Source of the DNA: Pseudomonas azotoformans
GTDB taxonomy: Bacteria > Pseudomonadota > Gammaproteobacteria > Pseudomonadales > Pseudomonadaceae
Direction of reading: 5' to 3'
Assembly: GCF_900103345.1 (NCBI RefSeq)
Contig: NZ_LT629702.1
Coordinates: 6,053,501-6,117,500 of the forward strand
DNA length: 64,000 nt
Part shown: piece by piece, positions 45,362 through 54,721 of the stretch
Layout of the letters: the number at the start of each line of letters is the position of its first letter
Numbering within the stretch: the stretch's first letter is position 1
Notes under the pieces: generated by a model
Told to the model about the DNA's origin: nothing
The model's input: only the letters and a program-made list of their open reading frames with translations
Databases searched by the model: none
Made by a program: the position numbers and the translations under genes

Positions 45362-45651
45362 TCAACTTCTCCTTATTGCAGGGCCCGGGTGGCCGACGAG
45401 CCGTTCGCCGGAGGCGACGACACTGCATGTGTCGTTGCTTGCCGCAGGGGGCAACCTTCTTTTGCCCTGAAAATGTTACAGAACAGCATGAAAAGTGCTG
45501 TGAGTGAATGGTCGGGATGACTTGATCATGGGCCGCAAAACCCTTGGCTGGCAACCGCTTATTGGTCACTCGTCAGGGAGTTTAGCTGTTGGCAGGATGT
45601 TGAAGCGGGGGAGTGCGCGCCACCGGGCGGCAGCGCGCGAAGGTCACGTTG

Positions 45652-46092
45652 TTACTTTTTCTTTTTTGCCGCCGCCGGTGCCGGGCAATCCGCTTCGATG
45701 AACTTCACCGAGGCCACAGGACGGTTGGTCTTGTTCTCGGTGATTTCGTAGCGCATCACTGCGCCCTTGGCCATCAGTTCGCGGTAGCCCTTGTTCAGAC
45801 ACACGCTCTGGCCCAGCTGGAAATACACTGCCTTGGGGTTGGCGCGCATCTGTTCGGCGCGGTCAGGCAGGACACTCAGGTGATCGATCAGTTGCATGCC
45901 TTCCACGGTGTAGGCCACTTCCAGGGTCTTTTCGTCGATTTCCCGGGGCAGGTCCTTGTTGCTTTCGGCCGCGACGCTTTGCAGCTTGCGGTTCATTTGG
46001 GCCTCCAGCAGCGAGGCCGCCTGGGCGCACACGGGCAATACCAGCGCGAGGGCGACGGATGGGGCGACAAAACGCAGCATGGAACGCAGCAT
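45652..46092 (-). CDS. PA3611-family secreted protein
   Basis: A 146-residue exported protein: signal peptide (RFVAPSVALALVLPVCAQA, cleavage after AQA near residue 25), then a globular region with two cysteines (SVCLNKGYREL and IEADCPAPA) that may form a disulfide, and a basic KKKK tail. It matches the Pseudomonas PA3611 family, described as quorum-sensing-regulated virulence factor. GGAG lies seven bases before the ATG at 46092. In a non-pathogenic relative the role is unclear. The gap 45362-45651 to its right in transcription order shows no gene. Confidence 0.8.
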   Translation of the reverse strand: MLRSMLRFVAPSVALALVLPVCAQAASLLEAQMNRKLQSVAAESNKDLPREIDEKTLEVAYTVEGMQLIDHLSVLPDRAEQMRANPKAVYFQLGQSVCLNKGYRELMAKGAVMRYEITENKTNRPVASVKFIEADCPAPAAAKKKK

Positions 46093-46271
46093 GAAACTCT
46101 CCTGATTCGGTTACTGGTGCATAGACCAGCCACTGCGCTGTGCGTTCAGTGGCGCGCAATTATAGGTGAGCCGTTGCCACTACAGCCAGGCGTATCGCTG
46201 GTAAACTGCAGCCACTTTCGCCTTCCACGAGTTTTCACCGTGTCGATTTACCCGTCCCAACGGCACAGCCG

Positions 46272-46991
46272 ATGAGCCACGCCGTTTCCCGCCTGCGCAC
46301 CCAGCGCCTGGCACGTGCCGTGCGGCCGTTCCTCAATCGTGGCTCGCGTGCCGAGCGTTGCCCCGGCTGCCGGGTCATCCCCGAATACTGCCTATGCGCC
46401 TGGCGACCCCAGGTCGAAGCGCGCTCCGCCATGTGCCTGCTGATGCACGACGTTGAGCCGATGAAGCCCAGCAACACCGGTTGGTTGATCGCCGACGTCA
46501 TCAAGGACACCACTGCATTCGCCTGGTCGCGCACTGAGGTCGACCCTGAACTCCTCACCTTGCTGGCCGATCCGCAGTGGCAGCCCTACATTGTGTTCCC
46601 CGGCGAATTCGTCGTGCCCGAGCGCGTTGTGAGTGAAGTGAAGGTGGAGGAGGGCAAGCGCCCGCTGTTCATCCTGCTGGATGGCACTTGGAGTGAAGCG
46701 CGCAAGATGTTCCGCAAAAGCCCCTACCTGGAACATTTGCCGGTGCTCAGCCTGGCGCCGGAACAGCTGTCGCGCTACAAACTGCGCCGTTCCAAGCGCG
46801 ACGACCACTTCTGCACCGCCGAAGTCGCTGCTCTGTGCCTGGAACTGGCCGATGATGCAGTCGCCAGCGAAGTCCTGGACGCTTACCTGGATGTATTCAG
46901 CACCCATTACCTGGCCGCCAAGTTCCAGATGCCGCTGGATCCGACGGACACTGTGCATACGCGCCTTGCGCCCTATATTCCGACGGCATAA
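46272..46991 (+). CDS. DTW-domain tRNA-uridine aminocarboxypropyltransferase
   Basis: A 239-residue DTW-family enzyme (TapT/YfiP-like) that should add the 3-amino-3-carboxypropyl group to uridine in the tRNA variable loop using S-adenosylmethionine. Visible: the zinc-binding cysteines CPGCRVIPEYCLC (about 29-41), the HDVEPMKPSNTG region and the DTW core LLDGTWSEARKM (about 136-147). Position matches the PA3606 neighbourhood. The reaction is taken from characterised homologues. Confidence 0.87.
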   Translation: MSHAVSRLRTQRLARAVRPFLNRGSRAERCPGCRVIPEYCLCAWRPQVEARSAMCLLMHDVEPMKPSNTGWLIADVIKDTTAFAWSRTEVDPELLTLLADPQWQPYIVFPGEFVVPERVVSEVKVEEGKRPLFILLDGTWSEARKMFRKSPYLEHLPVLSLAPEQLSRYKLRRSKRDDHFCTAEVAALCLELADDAVASEVLDAYLDVFSTHYLAAKFQMPLDPTDTVHTRLAPYIPTA

Positions 46992-47129
46992 CCAGACGAC
47001 GTTTGCATGATGGCACCACGCACCTGCAACCCGCTAAAATGCCCACGGGCGTAGCGCTTGACCCTCCAGACTACGCTGGGCATGCTGGGCGCCGATCAGG
47101 GCACCCCTAAAAACAGGATCATTTAATCA

Positions 47130-47780
47130 ATGGCCACATACGAAATCCTGATAGCCGATGACCACCCGCTGTTTCGCAGTGCGCTGCACCAGGCCGTGAC
47201 CCTGGGCCTTGGCCCGGACGTGCGCCTGGTCGAAGTGGCCAGCATTGCCGAGTTGGAAGCCCGCCTCACCGAAAAGTCCGACTGGGACCTGGTGCTGCTC
47301 GACCTGAACATGCCGGGCGCCTACGGTTTTTCCGGGTTGGTGCTGTTGCGCGGCCAATACCCGCAGATCCCTGTGGTGATGGTCTCGGCCCAGGAAGAGG
47401 CCGACGTGGTCGTGCGCTCCAAGGAGTTCGGCGCCAGCGGTTTCATTCCCAAGTCCAGCGCGATGGAAGATATCCAGAAAGCCGTGCGCACCGTGCTCGA
47501 TGGTGATGTGTCCTGGCCGCCGCAGGCATTTGAAGAAATCAACGTGTCTGACGAAGCCAAGGCCGCTCGTGATGGCCTTGCCAGCTTGACGCCCCAGCAG
47601 TTCCGGGTGCTCACCATGGTCTGCGAAGGCCTGTTGAACAAGCAGATTGCCTACGAATTGAGTGTGTCGGAAGCGACGATCAAGGCCCATGTGACGGCGA
47701 TCTTCCGCAAGCTGGGCGTACGCACACGCACCCAGGCGGCGCTGCTCTTGCAACAACTTGAGTCAATTTCGCAGCACTAA
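47130..47780 (+). CDS. erdR: LuxR-type response regulator ErdR
   Basis: NarL/FixJ response regulator, 216 residues: receiver (about 1-125) with Asp58 in VLLDLNMPGAYG and lysine in GFIPKSSAME; LuxR-type helix-turn-helix (about 150-212) with LTPQQFRVLTMVCEGLLNKQ. In P. aeruginosa and P. putida the homologue beside dgkA (PA3604, ErdR) controls ethanol, acetate and related carbon use. Here dgkA follows 75 bp downstream, supporting the assignment. No kinase gene is adjacent. Confidence 0.82.
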   Translation: MATYEILIADDHPLFRSALHQAVTLGLGPDVRLVEVASIAELEARLTEKSDWDLVLLDLNMPGAYGFSGLVLLRGQYPQIPVVMVSAQEEADVVVRSKEFGASGFIPKSSAMEDIQKAVRTVLDGDVSWPPQAFEEINVSDEAKAARDGLASLTPQQFRVLTMVCEGLLNKQIAYELSVSEATIKAHVTAIFRKLGVRTRTQAALLLQQLESISQH

Positions 47781-47855
47781 GCTGTTACCGATTCACGCTT
47801 TTTTGACTTTGCGTGATCTAGTTTCCCCACTCCTTTGGTTCAGTTGCCTATATCT

Positions 47856-48218
47856 ATGTCGCCTTTCAAGGGTCAAACCGGTATCAAACGTATCTTCAAT
47901 GCTGGGGGATATTCCCTAGATGGCCTGCGCGCGGCGTTCACCGGCGAGGCGGCGTTCCGTCAGTTGGTGTTGCTCAACGTGATCCTGATCCCGGTAAGCT
48001 TCTTCCTGAATGTCAGCCGGGTCGAACGAGCCCTGTTGATCGCTGTATGCCTGCTGGCGCTGATCGTCGAGTTGCTTAACTCGGCAGTGGAGGCGGCGAT
48101 CGACCGCATCTCCCTGGACCGCCACCCGCTGTCGAAAAACGCCAAGGACATGGGCAGCGCCGCACAATTCGTGGCGCTGACCATGATCACCCTGGTGTGG
48201 GCCGTGATCCTGATCTAA
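47856..48218 (+). CDS. dgkA: Diacylglycerol kinase
   Basis: Integral membrane kinase that recycles diacylglycerol to phosphatidic acid, 120 residues, trimeric in E. coli. Three membrane helices and the conserved ELLNSAVEAAIDRIS plus HPLSKNAKDMGSAAQF segments carrying the catalytic Glu and Asn/Asp residues are present. I use ATG 47856, the family start. It converges on finR with a 3-bp gap. Confidence 0.96.
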   Translation: MSPFKGQTGIKRIFNAGGYSLDGLRAAFTGEAAFRQLVLLNVILIPVSFFLNVSRVERALLIAVCLLALIVELLNSAVEAAIDRISLDRHPLSKNAKDMGSAAQFVALTMITLVWAVILI

Positions 48219-48221
48219 GCC

Positions 48222-49148
48222 TCAGGCAATGTTCGGCAGTACGATCTCGTCGCTGCGCTGAACCCCGGCGGTGAAGGCGCGGCACAGTTCGAGGAACTCG
48301 CGCATCGCCGAGGTCTGGTACTTCTGTTTATGCCAGATGAAGTAGAACTGCCGAGCCAGGTCCAGGTCCGGGGTTTCCACCGGCACCAGGCTGCCGCGGC
48401 GGAACGCGTCGCGCAGCGCCAGGCGCGAAATGCAGCCAATCCCCAGTCCCGATTCCACCGCGCGCTTGATCGCCTCAGTGTGTTCCAGCTCGAGGCGGAT
48501 ATTCAGCGCGCTACGGTGATGGCGCATGGCTTGGTCGAAGGTCAAGCGTGTGCCCGAGCCTTGCTCTCGCAGGATCCAGGCCTCGTGGGTCAACTCATCC
48601 ATGCTCGCCACGCCACGCTTGGCCAGGTGATGCTGCGGTGCGCAAAACACCACCAGTTCGTCTTCCACCCAGGTTTGCACCTCGATATCCGGGTGGCTGC
48701 AGTCGCCTTCGATTAGACCCAGGTCAATTTCGTAGTGCGCCACCTGGTGCACGATATGGGCAGTGTTCTGCACATGCAGTTTCACCTGGCTCTCGGGGTG
48801 CTGCTGCATGAAGCTGCCGATCAGCAGAGTGGCCAGGTAGTTGCCGATGGTGAGAGTGGCGCCGACCGCCAGGGAGCCGAAGCCGGATTTGCCGTTGAGC
48901 AGGTCTTCGATCTCCTTGGCCTGGTCCAGCAGCGCTACCGCCTGGGGTAATAGCTGGTGGCCGAGCGCGTTGAGGCTCAGGCGTTTGCCCGCACGGTCGA
49001 ATAACTGGCAGCTGGATTGACGCTCCAGCTCGGTGATGGAGGTGCTGGCGGCGGATTGAGATAAGGCCAGAAGGCCAGCAGCGCGGGAGACGCTTTCCTG
49101 CTGGGCGACGGCGACGAAGACTTGCAGTTGACGGAGAGTAAATCGCAT
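48222..49148 (-). CDS. finR: LysR-family regulator FinR
   Basis: A 308-residue LysR-type regulator: N-terminal winged helix (about 1-60, LRQLQVFVAVAQQESVSRAA and LSQSAASTSITELE), then a periplasmic-binding-protein-like effector domain. It is divergent from fpr; in P. aeruginosa and P. putida FinR (PA3398) activates the adjacent fpr in response to superoxide. The 123-bp gap between the two genes should hold its binding site. No inverted repeat stood out to me there. Confidence 0.86.
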   Translation of the reverse strand: MRFTLRQLQVFVAVAQQESVSRAAGLLALSQSAASTSITELERQSSCQLFDRAGKRLSLNALGHQLLPQAVALLDQAKEIEDLLNGKSGFGSLAVGATLTIGNYLATLLIGSFMQQHPESQVKLHVQNTAHIVHQVAHYEIDLGLIEGDCSHPDIEVQTWVEDELVVFCAPQHHLAKRGVASMDELTHEAWILREQGSGTRLTFDQAMRHHRSALNIRLELEHTEAIKRAVESGLGIGCISRLALRDAFRRGSLVPVETPDLDLARQFYFIWHKQKYQTSAMREFLELCRAFTAGVQRSDEIVLPNIA

Positions 49149-49271
49149 ATCGATATAACCGATAACCCTTATCTTAATAATTCAGTTAACAGATATTGTC
49201 TCCGCCATTAGAATGCTGTGCAATTGCGCAACTACATTTGGCGCAGACCCATTCCCAGGAGTCCCCCGTAC

Positions 49272-50051
49272 ATGAGCAACATGAACCACGAGCGTGTCCT
49301 CAGTGTTCATCACTGGAACGACACTCTGTTCAGCTTCAAGTGCACCCGCGATCCGGGCCTGCGCTTCGAGAACGGTCAGTTCGTGATGATCGGCCTGCAA
49401 CAGCCCAACGGCCGCCCGCTCATGCGCGCTTACTCCATTGCCAGCCCGAACTGGGAAGAGCATCTGGAGTTCTTCAGCATCAAGGTGCCGGATGGCCCGC
49501 TGACTTCCCAATTGCAGCATTTGAAGGAAGGCGACGAGATCATCATCAGCAAAAAGCCGACAGGCACCCTGGTGCTTGACGATTTGAAGCCGGGCAAACA
49601 CCTTTACCTGCTCAGCACCGGTACGGGCCTTGCTCCGTTCATGAGTGTGATCCAGGACCCGGAAACCTACGAGCGTTTCGAAAAGGTGATCCTGTGCCAC
49701 GGCGTGCGTTACGTCAACGAGGTCGCCTACCGCGAATTCATCACCGAGCACCTGCCGCAGAACGAATTCTTCGGCGAGGCTCTGCGTGACAAGCTGATCT
49801 ACTATCCGACCGTGACCCGCGAGCCGTTCGAAAACGAAGGCCGCCTGACCGACCTGATGCGCAGCGGCAAGCTGTTCAGCGACATCGGCCTGCCACCGAT
49901 CAACCCCGAGGACGACCGCGCCATGCTGTGCGGCAGCCCAAGCATGTTGGATGAAACCAGCGAAGTGCTGAACAGCTTCGGCCTGAAGGTTTCGCCACGC
50001 ATGCGTGAGCCGGGTGATTACCTGATCGAGCGCGCGTTCGTCGAGAAGTAA
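49272..50051 (+). CDS. fpr: Ferredoxin/flavodoxin--NADP+ reductase
   Basis: FAD enzyme that moves electrons between NADPH and ferredoxin or flavodoxin, 259 residues. Visible are the FAD-binding RAYSIASPNWEEHLEF, the phosphate loop GPLTSQLQHLK, the NADP motif LLSTGTGLAPFMSVI and the C-terminal IERAFVEK ending typical of bacterial subclass Fpr. The ATG at 49272 follows GGAG. Its products support oxidative-stress repair and, in Pseudomonas, reduction of Bfd for iron release from bacterioferritin, genes also in this window. Confidence 0.96.
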   Translation: MSNMNHERVLSVHHWNDTLFSFKCTRDPGLRFENGQFVMIGLQQPNGRPLMRAYSIASPNWEEHLEFFSIKVPDGPLTSQLQHLKEGDEIIISKKPTGTLVLDDLKPGKHLYLLSTGTGLAPFMSVIQDPETYERFEKVILCHGVRYVNEVAYREFITEHLPQNEFFGEALRDKLIYYPTVTREPFENEGRLTDLMRSGKLFSDIGLPPINPEDDRAMLCGSPSMLDETSEVLNSFGLKVSPRMREPGDYLIERAFVEK

Positions 50052-50095
50052 GATAGCCGGGCCATATGCTGACTGGGCCACACAGAAGATCCAAA

Positions 50096-50185
50096 TGTGG
50101 GAGGGGGCTTGCCCCCGATGAGTGCGTGTCAGTTGATACATCTGTAGCTGACACACTGTTATCGGGGGCAAGCCCCCTCCCACAT
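50096..50185. repeat. REPIN between fpr and trmO
   Basis: Arms TGTGGGAGGGGGCTTGCCCC... in inverted orientation around a 40-nt middle that itself contains GTGTCAG and CTGACAC. Same arm type as 407-471 and 60332-60419. Confidence 0.87.
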
Positions 50186-50197
50186 TGGGTTTTCGGT

Positions 50198-50893
50198 TTA
50201 TCCAGCCGGTAGCACTTCCAACACACAAATCACCCCTGACTCGGGATAGTGCCAACGCACATCCACATCCCAGAACTGCGCCCCGTATTCGCGTTCCGGC
50301 CCCGGCACCTGATACGCCGGCCGTGGATCCTGCGCCAGGCACTGATCAATCAGTTCAACCAGAGGCTCGCCAAGGCGCTGAGCATGCTCTTGTGCCTGTT
50401 GCAGCGCAGTCTTCAGCCACTGCACGGGGATCAGTTGCGGCGCTGCGCTGGCGATGCTGTTGGTGGCCGTGTCGACAATGTCGGCATACGGCACATACGG
50501 CTTGATATCCAGGATCGGCGTGCCATCCAGCAAGTCGATCCCGGAAATCCACAGGCGCCCCGGTTCCACCTTGTCCAGCTTGACCACCGACTGGCCGATG
50601 CCGTTGGGGCGATGGGTCGCACGGGTGGCAAACACGCCCATGGATGTGTTGCCGCCCAGGCGCGGCGGGCGCACTTTCAGGCGCGGCTTGTCTTCCAGGG
50701 CCTGGTGGAACAGAAACAGCAGCCACACATGACTGACCTGCTCCAGGCCCTGTACCGCTTCCCCCCCGTCGAACGGCGCCACCAACTCCAGCACGCCGCG
50801 CGCGGCGGGCGCCAACTGCGGTTGGCGCGGGATGGCGAACTTCTCCTTGAAACAGGAGCGCACGAAGCCGACGGGCGAGACGTGGTAACTCAT
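50198..50893 (-). CDS. trmO: tRNA (t6A37) N6-methyltransferase TrmO
   Basis: SAM-dependent enzyme of the TsaA/VirR/YaeB family that methylates N6-threonylcarbamoyladenosine 37 in tRNA(Thr) recognising ACY. The 231-residue protein has PVGFVRSCFKEKFAIPRQP at the start and THRPNGIGQSVVKLD and DGTPILDIKPYVPYAD in the middle, all diagnostic of the beta-barrel TsaA domain. It follows the DUF1456 gene with a 3-bp gap, so the two are co-transcribed. Confidence 0.93.
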   Translation of the reverse strand: MSYHVSPVGFVRSCFKEKFAIPRQPQLAPAARGVLELVAPFDGGEAVQGLEQVSHVWLLFLFHQALEDKPRLKVRPPRLGGNTSMGVFATRATHRPNGIGQSVVKLDKVEPGRLWISGIDLLDGTPILDIKPYVPYADIVDTATNSIASAAPQLIPVQWLKTALQQAQEHAQRLGEPLVELIDQCLAQDPRPAYQVPGPEREYGAQFWDVDVRWHYPESGVICVLEVLPAG

Positions 50894-50896
50894 GGC

Positions 50897-51358
50897 TTAC
50901 GCACGAACCCGCAGGGTCAGCCCCTTGAGGAAATTACGCAGCAACTGGTCGCCGCACGGACGGTAGTTGGTGTGGCCGAACTTGCGGAACAGCGCGCTCA
51001 GTTCCGGCTTGGACACCGGGAACTCGGCGGCCTTGAGGATGGCATGCATGTCGTCTTCCTTCAGCTCAAAGGCCACACGCAGTTTCTTGAGGATGATGTT
51101 GTTGGTCACCGGCGTCTCGATCGGTTGCGGTGGACGGCTTTCGTCCTTGCCGCGCTTGAAGATCACCAGGCCATCGAGGAAGTGGGCCATGACTTCATCC
51201 GGGCAGAACACGAAGCCTTCTTCCTCGTCTTTCTTGAGGTAGGTGAGCAGGTCGTCCTTGGTCACGTCCATGCCGCCGAGCTTGATGATCTCGACCATCT
51301 TGTTGTCGCTGATGTCGAGCATGTAGCGCACGCTGCGCAGTACGTCGTTGTGAATCAT
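50897..51358 (-). CDS. DUF1456-family protein (YehS-like)
   Basis: A 153-residue protein with two tandem, helical DUF1456 repeats: NDVLRSVRYMLDISDNKMVE near residue 3 and NNIILKKLRVAFELKEDD near residue 83. The family is widespread in Gammaproteobacteria and of unknown function. The ATG at 51358 has AGGA upstream; an in-frame TTG three codons earlier is possible. Located between the RluF-like gene and trmO on the same strand. Confidence 0.87.
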   Translation of the reverse strand: MIHNDVLRSVRYMLDISDNKMVEIIKLGGMDVTKDDLLTYLKKDEEEGFVFCPDEVMAHFLDGLVIFKRGKDESRPPQPIETPVTNNIILKKLRVAFELKEDDMHAILKAAEFPVSKPELSALFRKFGHTNYRPCGDQLLRNFLKGLTLRVRA

Positions 51359-51425
51359 GGTGGGCAATCCTGGTATTCAACTGAGGACACCGCCAGTCAG
51401 GCGGTGTCGGAAAAAGGGCGGCGGC

Positions 51426-52136
51426 TTAGAACTTCTCTTTGCCGGACAGGTAACGCCACTGGCCGACCGGCACTTTGCCGATGGACACGCCACCGATGCG
51501 GATACGGCGAATGGCGATGACTTTCAGGCCAACCGCTTCGCAGAACAGTGCGATCACGCCCGGCTGCGGGTTTTTCATCGCGAAACGCAGGCGGTTTTCG
51601 TTCTGCCAACTGGCTTTGACGGCCGGCAGCTCCTTGCCTTTGTAGGTCAGGCCGTGGTTCAGGCGGTTGAGGCCGTGGGCAACCATGTCGCCTTCGACCT
51701 CCACCACGTATTCCTGCTCGATCTTGGCCGCATCGGCAGTCAACTTGCGCAGGATCTTCCAGTCCTGGGTGAACACCAGCAGGCCGCTGGCCTTGGCTTG
51801 CAGGTCGGCGCTGGCGGTCAGGCGCAGGAAGTGTCCCTTGAGCGGGCGCTTGCCGAAGCGGTGTTCTTCGGAGAGTGTTTCGGCGCTGATCGACGCCATG
51901 GCTGTTTCCGCGTCTACGCCGGCGGGGGCGTGCAGCAGGATGGTCACCGGCTCGGGCGCGGTGGCCTTGGCATCCGGGTCCAGCTCGACCTTCTGGGTGG
52001 TGACCTTGAACTGCGGTTCGTCGATCACTTCACCGTCCACCGAGACCCAGCCGCCTTCGATGAACAGTTCAGCCTCCCGACGGGAGCAACCGACCAGTTC
52101 GATAAGGCGTTTGGAGAGGCGTATGGGGTCAGTCAT
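51426..52136 (-). CDS. RluF/RsuA-like RNA-binding protein lacking the catalytic aspartate
   Basis: Homologue of rRNA pseudouridine synthases of the RsuA/RluF family, 236 residues. An S4 RNA-binding domain is clear (KRLIELVGCSRREAELFIEGGWV, about 9-31), and the C-terminal half is a pseudouridine-synthase fold with EQEYVVEVEG and a closing VGQWRYLSGKE. But at the active site, where the family has GRLDxxTxGLL, this protein reads ADLQAKASGLL: the catalytic Asp is Gln and the Arg is Asp. The basic RQIRRM motif is also missing (PGVIALF). It is therefore probably not an active synthase, despite the usual annotation. Confidence 0.82.
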   Translation of the reverse strand: MTDPIRLSKRLIELVGCSRREAELFIEGGWVSVDGEVIDEPQFKVTTQKVELDPDAKATAPEPVTILLHAPAGVDAETAMASISAETLSEEHRFGKRPLKGHFLRLTASADLQAKASGLLVFTQDWKILRKLTADAAKIEQEYVVEVEGDMVAHGLNRLNHGLTYKGKELPAVKASWQNENRLRFAMKNPQPGVIALFCEAVGLKVIAIRRIRIGGVSIGKVPVGQWRYLSGKEKF

Positions 52137-52207
52137 GACAAGGGCCGTAACAAAAGGGGGCGGCTATTGTACCTGTGTGGGCGCGGTTAATCCCGGCTCC
52201 ATTTCAT

Positions 52208-52681
52208 TTAGCCTTGGCGGGTATGTTGTTGTATCTGGCGCAAACGCATATGCAGTAACGGATAAGGCTGGCCGAGCCCATCATGCTCCGTGCGTCCGAT
52301 CACCTCGAAACCTTGTTTGAAGTAGAAGCCCAGCGCCTGGTGATTTTGTTCGTTGACGTCCAGCGCTTCGGCGTTCAAGTGCTCGATTGCATACCGCAGC
52401 AATTGCCGGCCCAGGCCACCACCCCGGTGCTGCGGGTCGATAAACAGCATCTCGACCTTGCCGGCCGCTACCCCTGCAAACCCGGTGATGCGTTGGCGGG
52501 AGTCCTTGGTGCAGATCAGCATCACGGCATCCAGGTAGCGGGACAGCACCAGGTTTTTCAACAACTCGATGTAAGTGTCTGGCAGAAAGTCATGGGTGGC
52601 ACGCACCGAAGCTTCCCAAATCCGCGCCAATTCGGTGTAGTCGCTGGTTTTAGGTGTGTGGATAACCGAATGCTGACGCAT
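52208..52681 (-). CDS. GNAT-family N-acetyltransferase
   Basis: A 157-residue acetyltransferase with the acetyl-CoA binding pyrophosphate loop DPQHRGGGLGRQLL (about 86-99; Q/R-x-x-G-x-G/A pattern) and the C-terminal NQALGFYKF-like segment (NHQALGFYFKQGFEV) of the YjhX/RimI-like type. The ATG at 52681 is preceded by AGAGG. The substrate is unknown; similar proteins acetylate small molecules or N-termini. Confidence 0.82.
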   Translation of the reverse strand: MRQHSVIHTPKTSDYTELARIWEASVRATHDFLPDTYIELLKNLVLSRYLDAVMLICTKDSRQRITGFAGVAAGKVEMLFIDPQHRGGGLGRQLLRYAIEHLNAEALDVNEQNHQALGFYFKQGFEVIGRTEHDGLGQPYPLLHMRLRQIQQHTRQG

Positions 52682-52732
52682 GCCCGCTGCCTCTTGCCGA
52701 TGATCGGCGCTGATGGGCAAAACGATAGACCT

Positions 52733-52770
52733 AAAAAAGCCCCGCATCTTGTCCAGAAGCAGGGCTTTTT
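52733..52770 (-). terminator. Terminator after rimO
   Basis: Minus-strand stem AAAAAGCCCTGC/GCGGGGCTTTTTT with a wide loop, located 17 bp past the rimO stop. Confidence 0.8.
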
Positions 52771-52786
52771 GATTTTTTTACACCGA

Positions 52787-54127
52787 TCAGTCGCGCTTTT
52801 CAGCCCATAGGTCGTATTCATCGGCATCGGTCACGGTGCACCAGACCTTGTCGCCTGGTTTCAAACCGCTGGCATCGTCGATAAACACGTTGCCGTCGAT
52901 CTCCGGCGCATCGAAGAAGCAACGGCCGACTGCGCCTTGCTCGTCGACTTCGTCGATCAGCACTTCGATCTCCTTGCCGATACGCAGTTGCAGGCGCGCC
53001 GAGCTGATGGCCTGCTGGTGCGCCATGAAACGCTCCCAACGGTCCTGCTTGACGTCGTCCGGCACTACGGCCAGGTCCAGCAGGTTGGCGGGGGCGCCTT
53101 CCACCGGCGAATACTGGAAGCAGCCGACGCGGTCCAGTTGGGCTTCGGTCAGCCAGTCCAGCAGGTACTGGAAGTCTTCTTCGGTTTCGCCGGGGAAGCC
53201 GACGATGAAGGTCGAGCGGATGATCAGCTCCGGGCAGATCTCGCGCCAGTTCTTGATGCGCGCCAGGGTCTTGTCTTCGAAAGCCGGGCGTTTCATGGCC
53301 TTGAGCACTTTCGGGCTGGCGTGCTGGAACGGGATGTCCAGGTACGGCAGGATCTTGCCGGCGGCCATCAGCGGGATCAGTTCGTCCACGTGCGGGTACG
53401 GGTAAACGTAGTGCAGGCGCACCCACACACCCAGGCTGCTCAAGGCTTCGCAGAGTTCGGTCATGCGGGTCTTCACCGGTGCGCCGTTCCAGAAACCGGT
53501 GCGGTATTTCACGTCGACGCCGTAGGCGCTGGTGTCCTGGGAGATCACCAGCAGCTCTTTGACGCCGGACTTGACCAGGCGTTGGGCTTCGTCGAGTACG
53601 TCACCGACCGGACGGCTGACCAACTTGCCGCGCATCGACGGGATGATGCAGAAGCTGCAGCTGTGGTTGCAGCCTTCGGAAATCTTCAGGTACGCGTAGT
53701 GGCGCGGGGTCAGCTTGATGCCTTGCGGCGGCACCAGGTCGATCAGCGGGTTGTGGTCCTGGCGCGGTGGCACCACCTCGTGCACGGCGTTGACCACCTG
53801 TTCGTACTGCTGCGGGCCGGTCACGGCCAGCACGCTCGGGTGCACGTTGCGGATATTGCCTTCTTCCACGCCCATGCAGCCGGTCACGATGACCTTGCCG
53901 TTTTCCTTGATGGCTTCGCCGATCACTTCCAGGGACTCCGCCTTGGCCGAGTCGATGAAGCCGCAGGTGTTGACCACCACCACGTCAGCGTCCTGGTAGG
54001 TGGACACAACGTCATAGCCTTCCATACGCAGTTGCGTGAGGATGCGCTCGGAGTCGACCAGAGCCTTCGGGCAACCCAGGGAAACAAAGCCAACCTTGGG
54101 GTTGGCTTTTGCGATGGTGGTGGACAT
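52787..54127 (-). CDS. rimO: Ribosomal protein S12 methylthiotransferase RimO
   Basis: Radical-SAM methylthiotransferase that modifies Asp88 of ribosomal protein S12. The 446-residue protein has the N-terminal UPF0004 domain ([18 protein letters not shown], with further Cys in VVNTCGFID and [10 protein letters not shown]), the radical SAM cluster [11 protein letters not shown] (about 152-162) and the C-terminal TRAM domain. ATG 54127 is the family start; the region up to 54166 is a non-homologous extension. Confidence 0.97.
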   Translation of the reverse strand: MSTTIAKANPKVGFVSLGCPKALVDSERILTQLRMEGYDVVSTYQDADVVVVNTCGFIDSAKAESLEVIGEAIKENGKVIVTGCMGVEEGNIRNVHPSVLAVTGPQQYEQVVNAVHEVVPPRQDHNPLIDLVPPQGIKLTPRHYAYLKISEGCNHSCSFCIIPSMRGKLVSRPVGDVLDEAQRLVKSGVKELLVISQDTSAYGVDVKYRTGFWNGAPVKTRMTELCEALSSLGVWVRLHYVYPYPHVDELIPLMAAGKILPYLDIPFQHASPKVLKAMKRPAFEDKTLARIKNWREICPELIIRSTFIVGFPGETEEDFQYLLDWLTEAQLDRVGCFQYSPVEGAPANLLDLAVVPDDVKQDRWERFMAHQQAISSARLQLRIGKEIEVLIDEVDEQGAVGRCFFDAPEIDGNVFIDDASGLKPGDKVWCTVTDADEYDLWAEKRD

Positions 54128-54257
54128 GTCTAACCTCGGTATTGAATGACGCCGCCCGTCGGGCACGACAGGGCTGCGGACGGGCGCTTGGTGCGCCTCT
54201 GATCAAAAAGTGCGCAATTCTAGCGACGGGCAGCGCACTTGACCAGCTTTATGCAGG

Positions 54258-54579
54258 GAAATGCGACGAGTGCTTCTTTGCGCTATTCAAGCCGCCGTTA
54301 TCACATTCTTAGTCCCAACCCTTCCAAGGTCTTTAGGTAGAACAGGCGATAAATACCCTGTGGCGCGCGGGCTTGCTGTGGTGAGCGGGCTTGCCCCGCG
54401 TTGGAGTGCGTAGCGCTCCCAGTTTTTTTGGGCTGCTTCGCAACCCAACGCGGGGCAAGCCCGCTCGCCACGGATTGTTTTTTAACCTTTACTACATTTA
54501 TCCAAAATGCCCTGTTACCTATGACCGGTTGCACAAAACCACGCCCAAATCACTTGAACAGCGAAATGCGACGAGTGCT
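54258..54579 (+). repeat. Direct repeat pair and gap upstream of kup
   Basis: The 17-mer GAAATGCGACGAGTGCT occurs at 54258-54274 and at 54563-54579, each followed by a similar G/C-rich text (CGCTAT, GCCG). Between the copies lies a REP-type palindrome. I see no gene in the 594-bp gap 54128-54721. Confidence 0.55.
54376..54472. repeat. REP-type palindrome upstream of kup
   Basis: Arms (TGTGGTGAGCGGGCTTGCCC... and its near complement) flank a middle that itself folds (GGAGTGCGTAGCGCTCC and GGGCTGCTTCGCAACCC). Confidence 0.75.
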
Positions 54580-54721
54580 GCGCTATGCTTCGCGCCGTTG
54601 TGCGTAGGTAAAACCCTAAGGTCAACAAAACGTCTGTTACGAGAAGTAAAACGGCGCATGCTAGGGTCAGCTTAGACGCGTTGTTAATAAAAGACCGCAG
54701 GTCAAAGGGCAGGAGTGGTTG

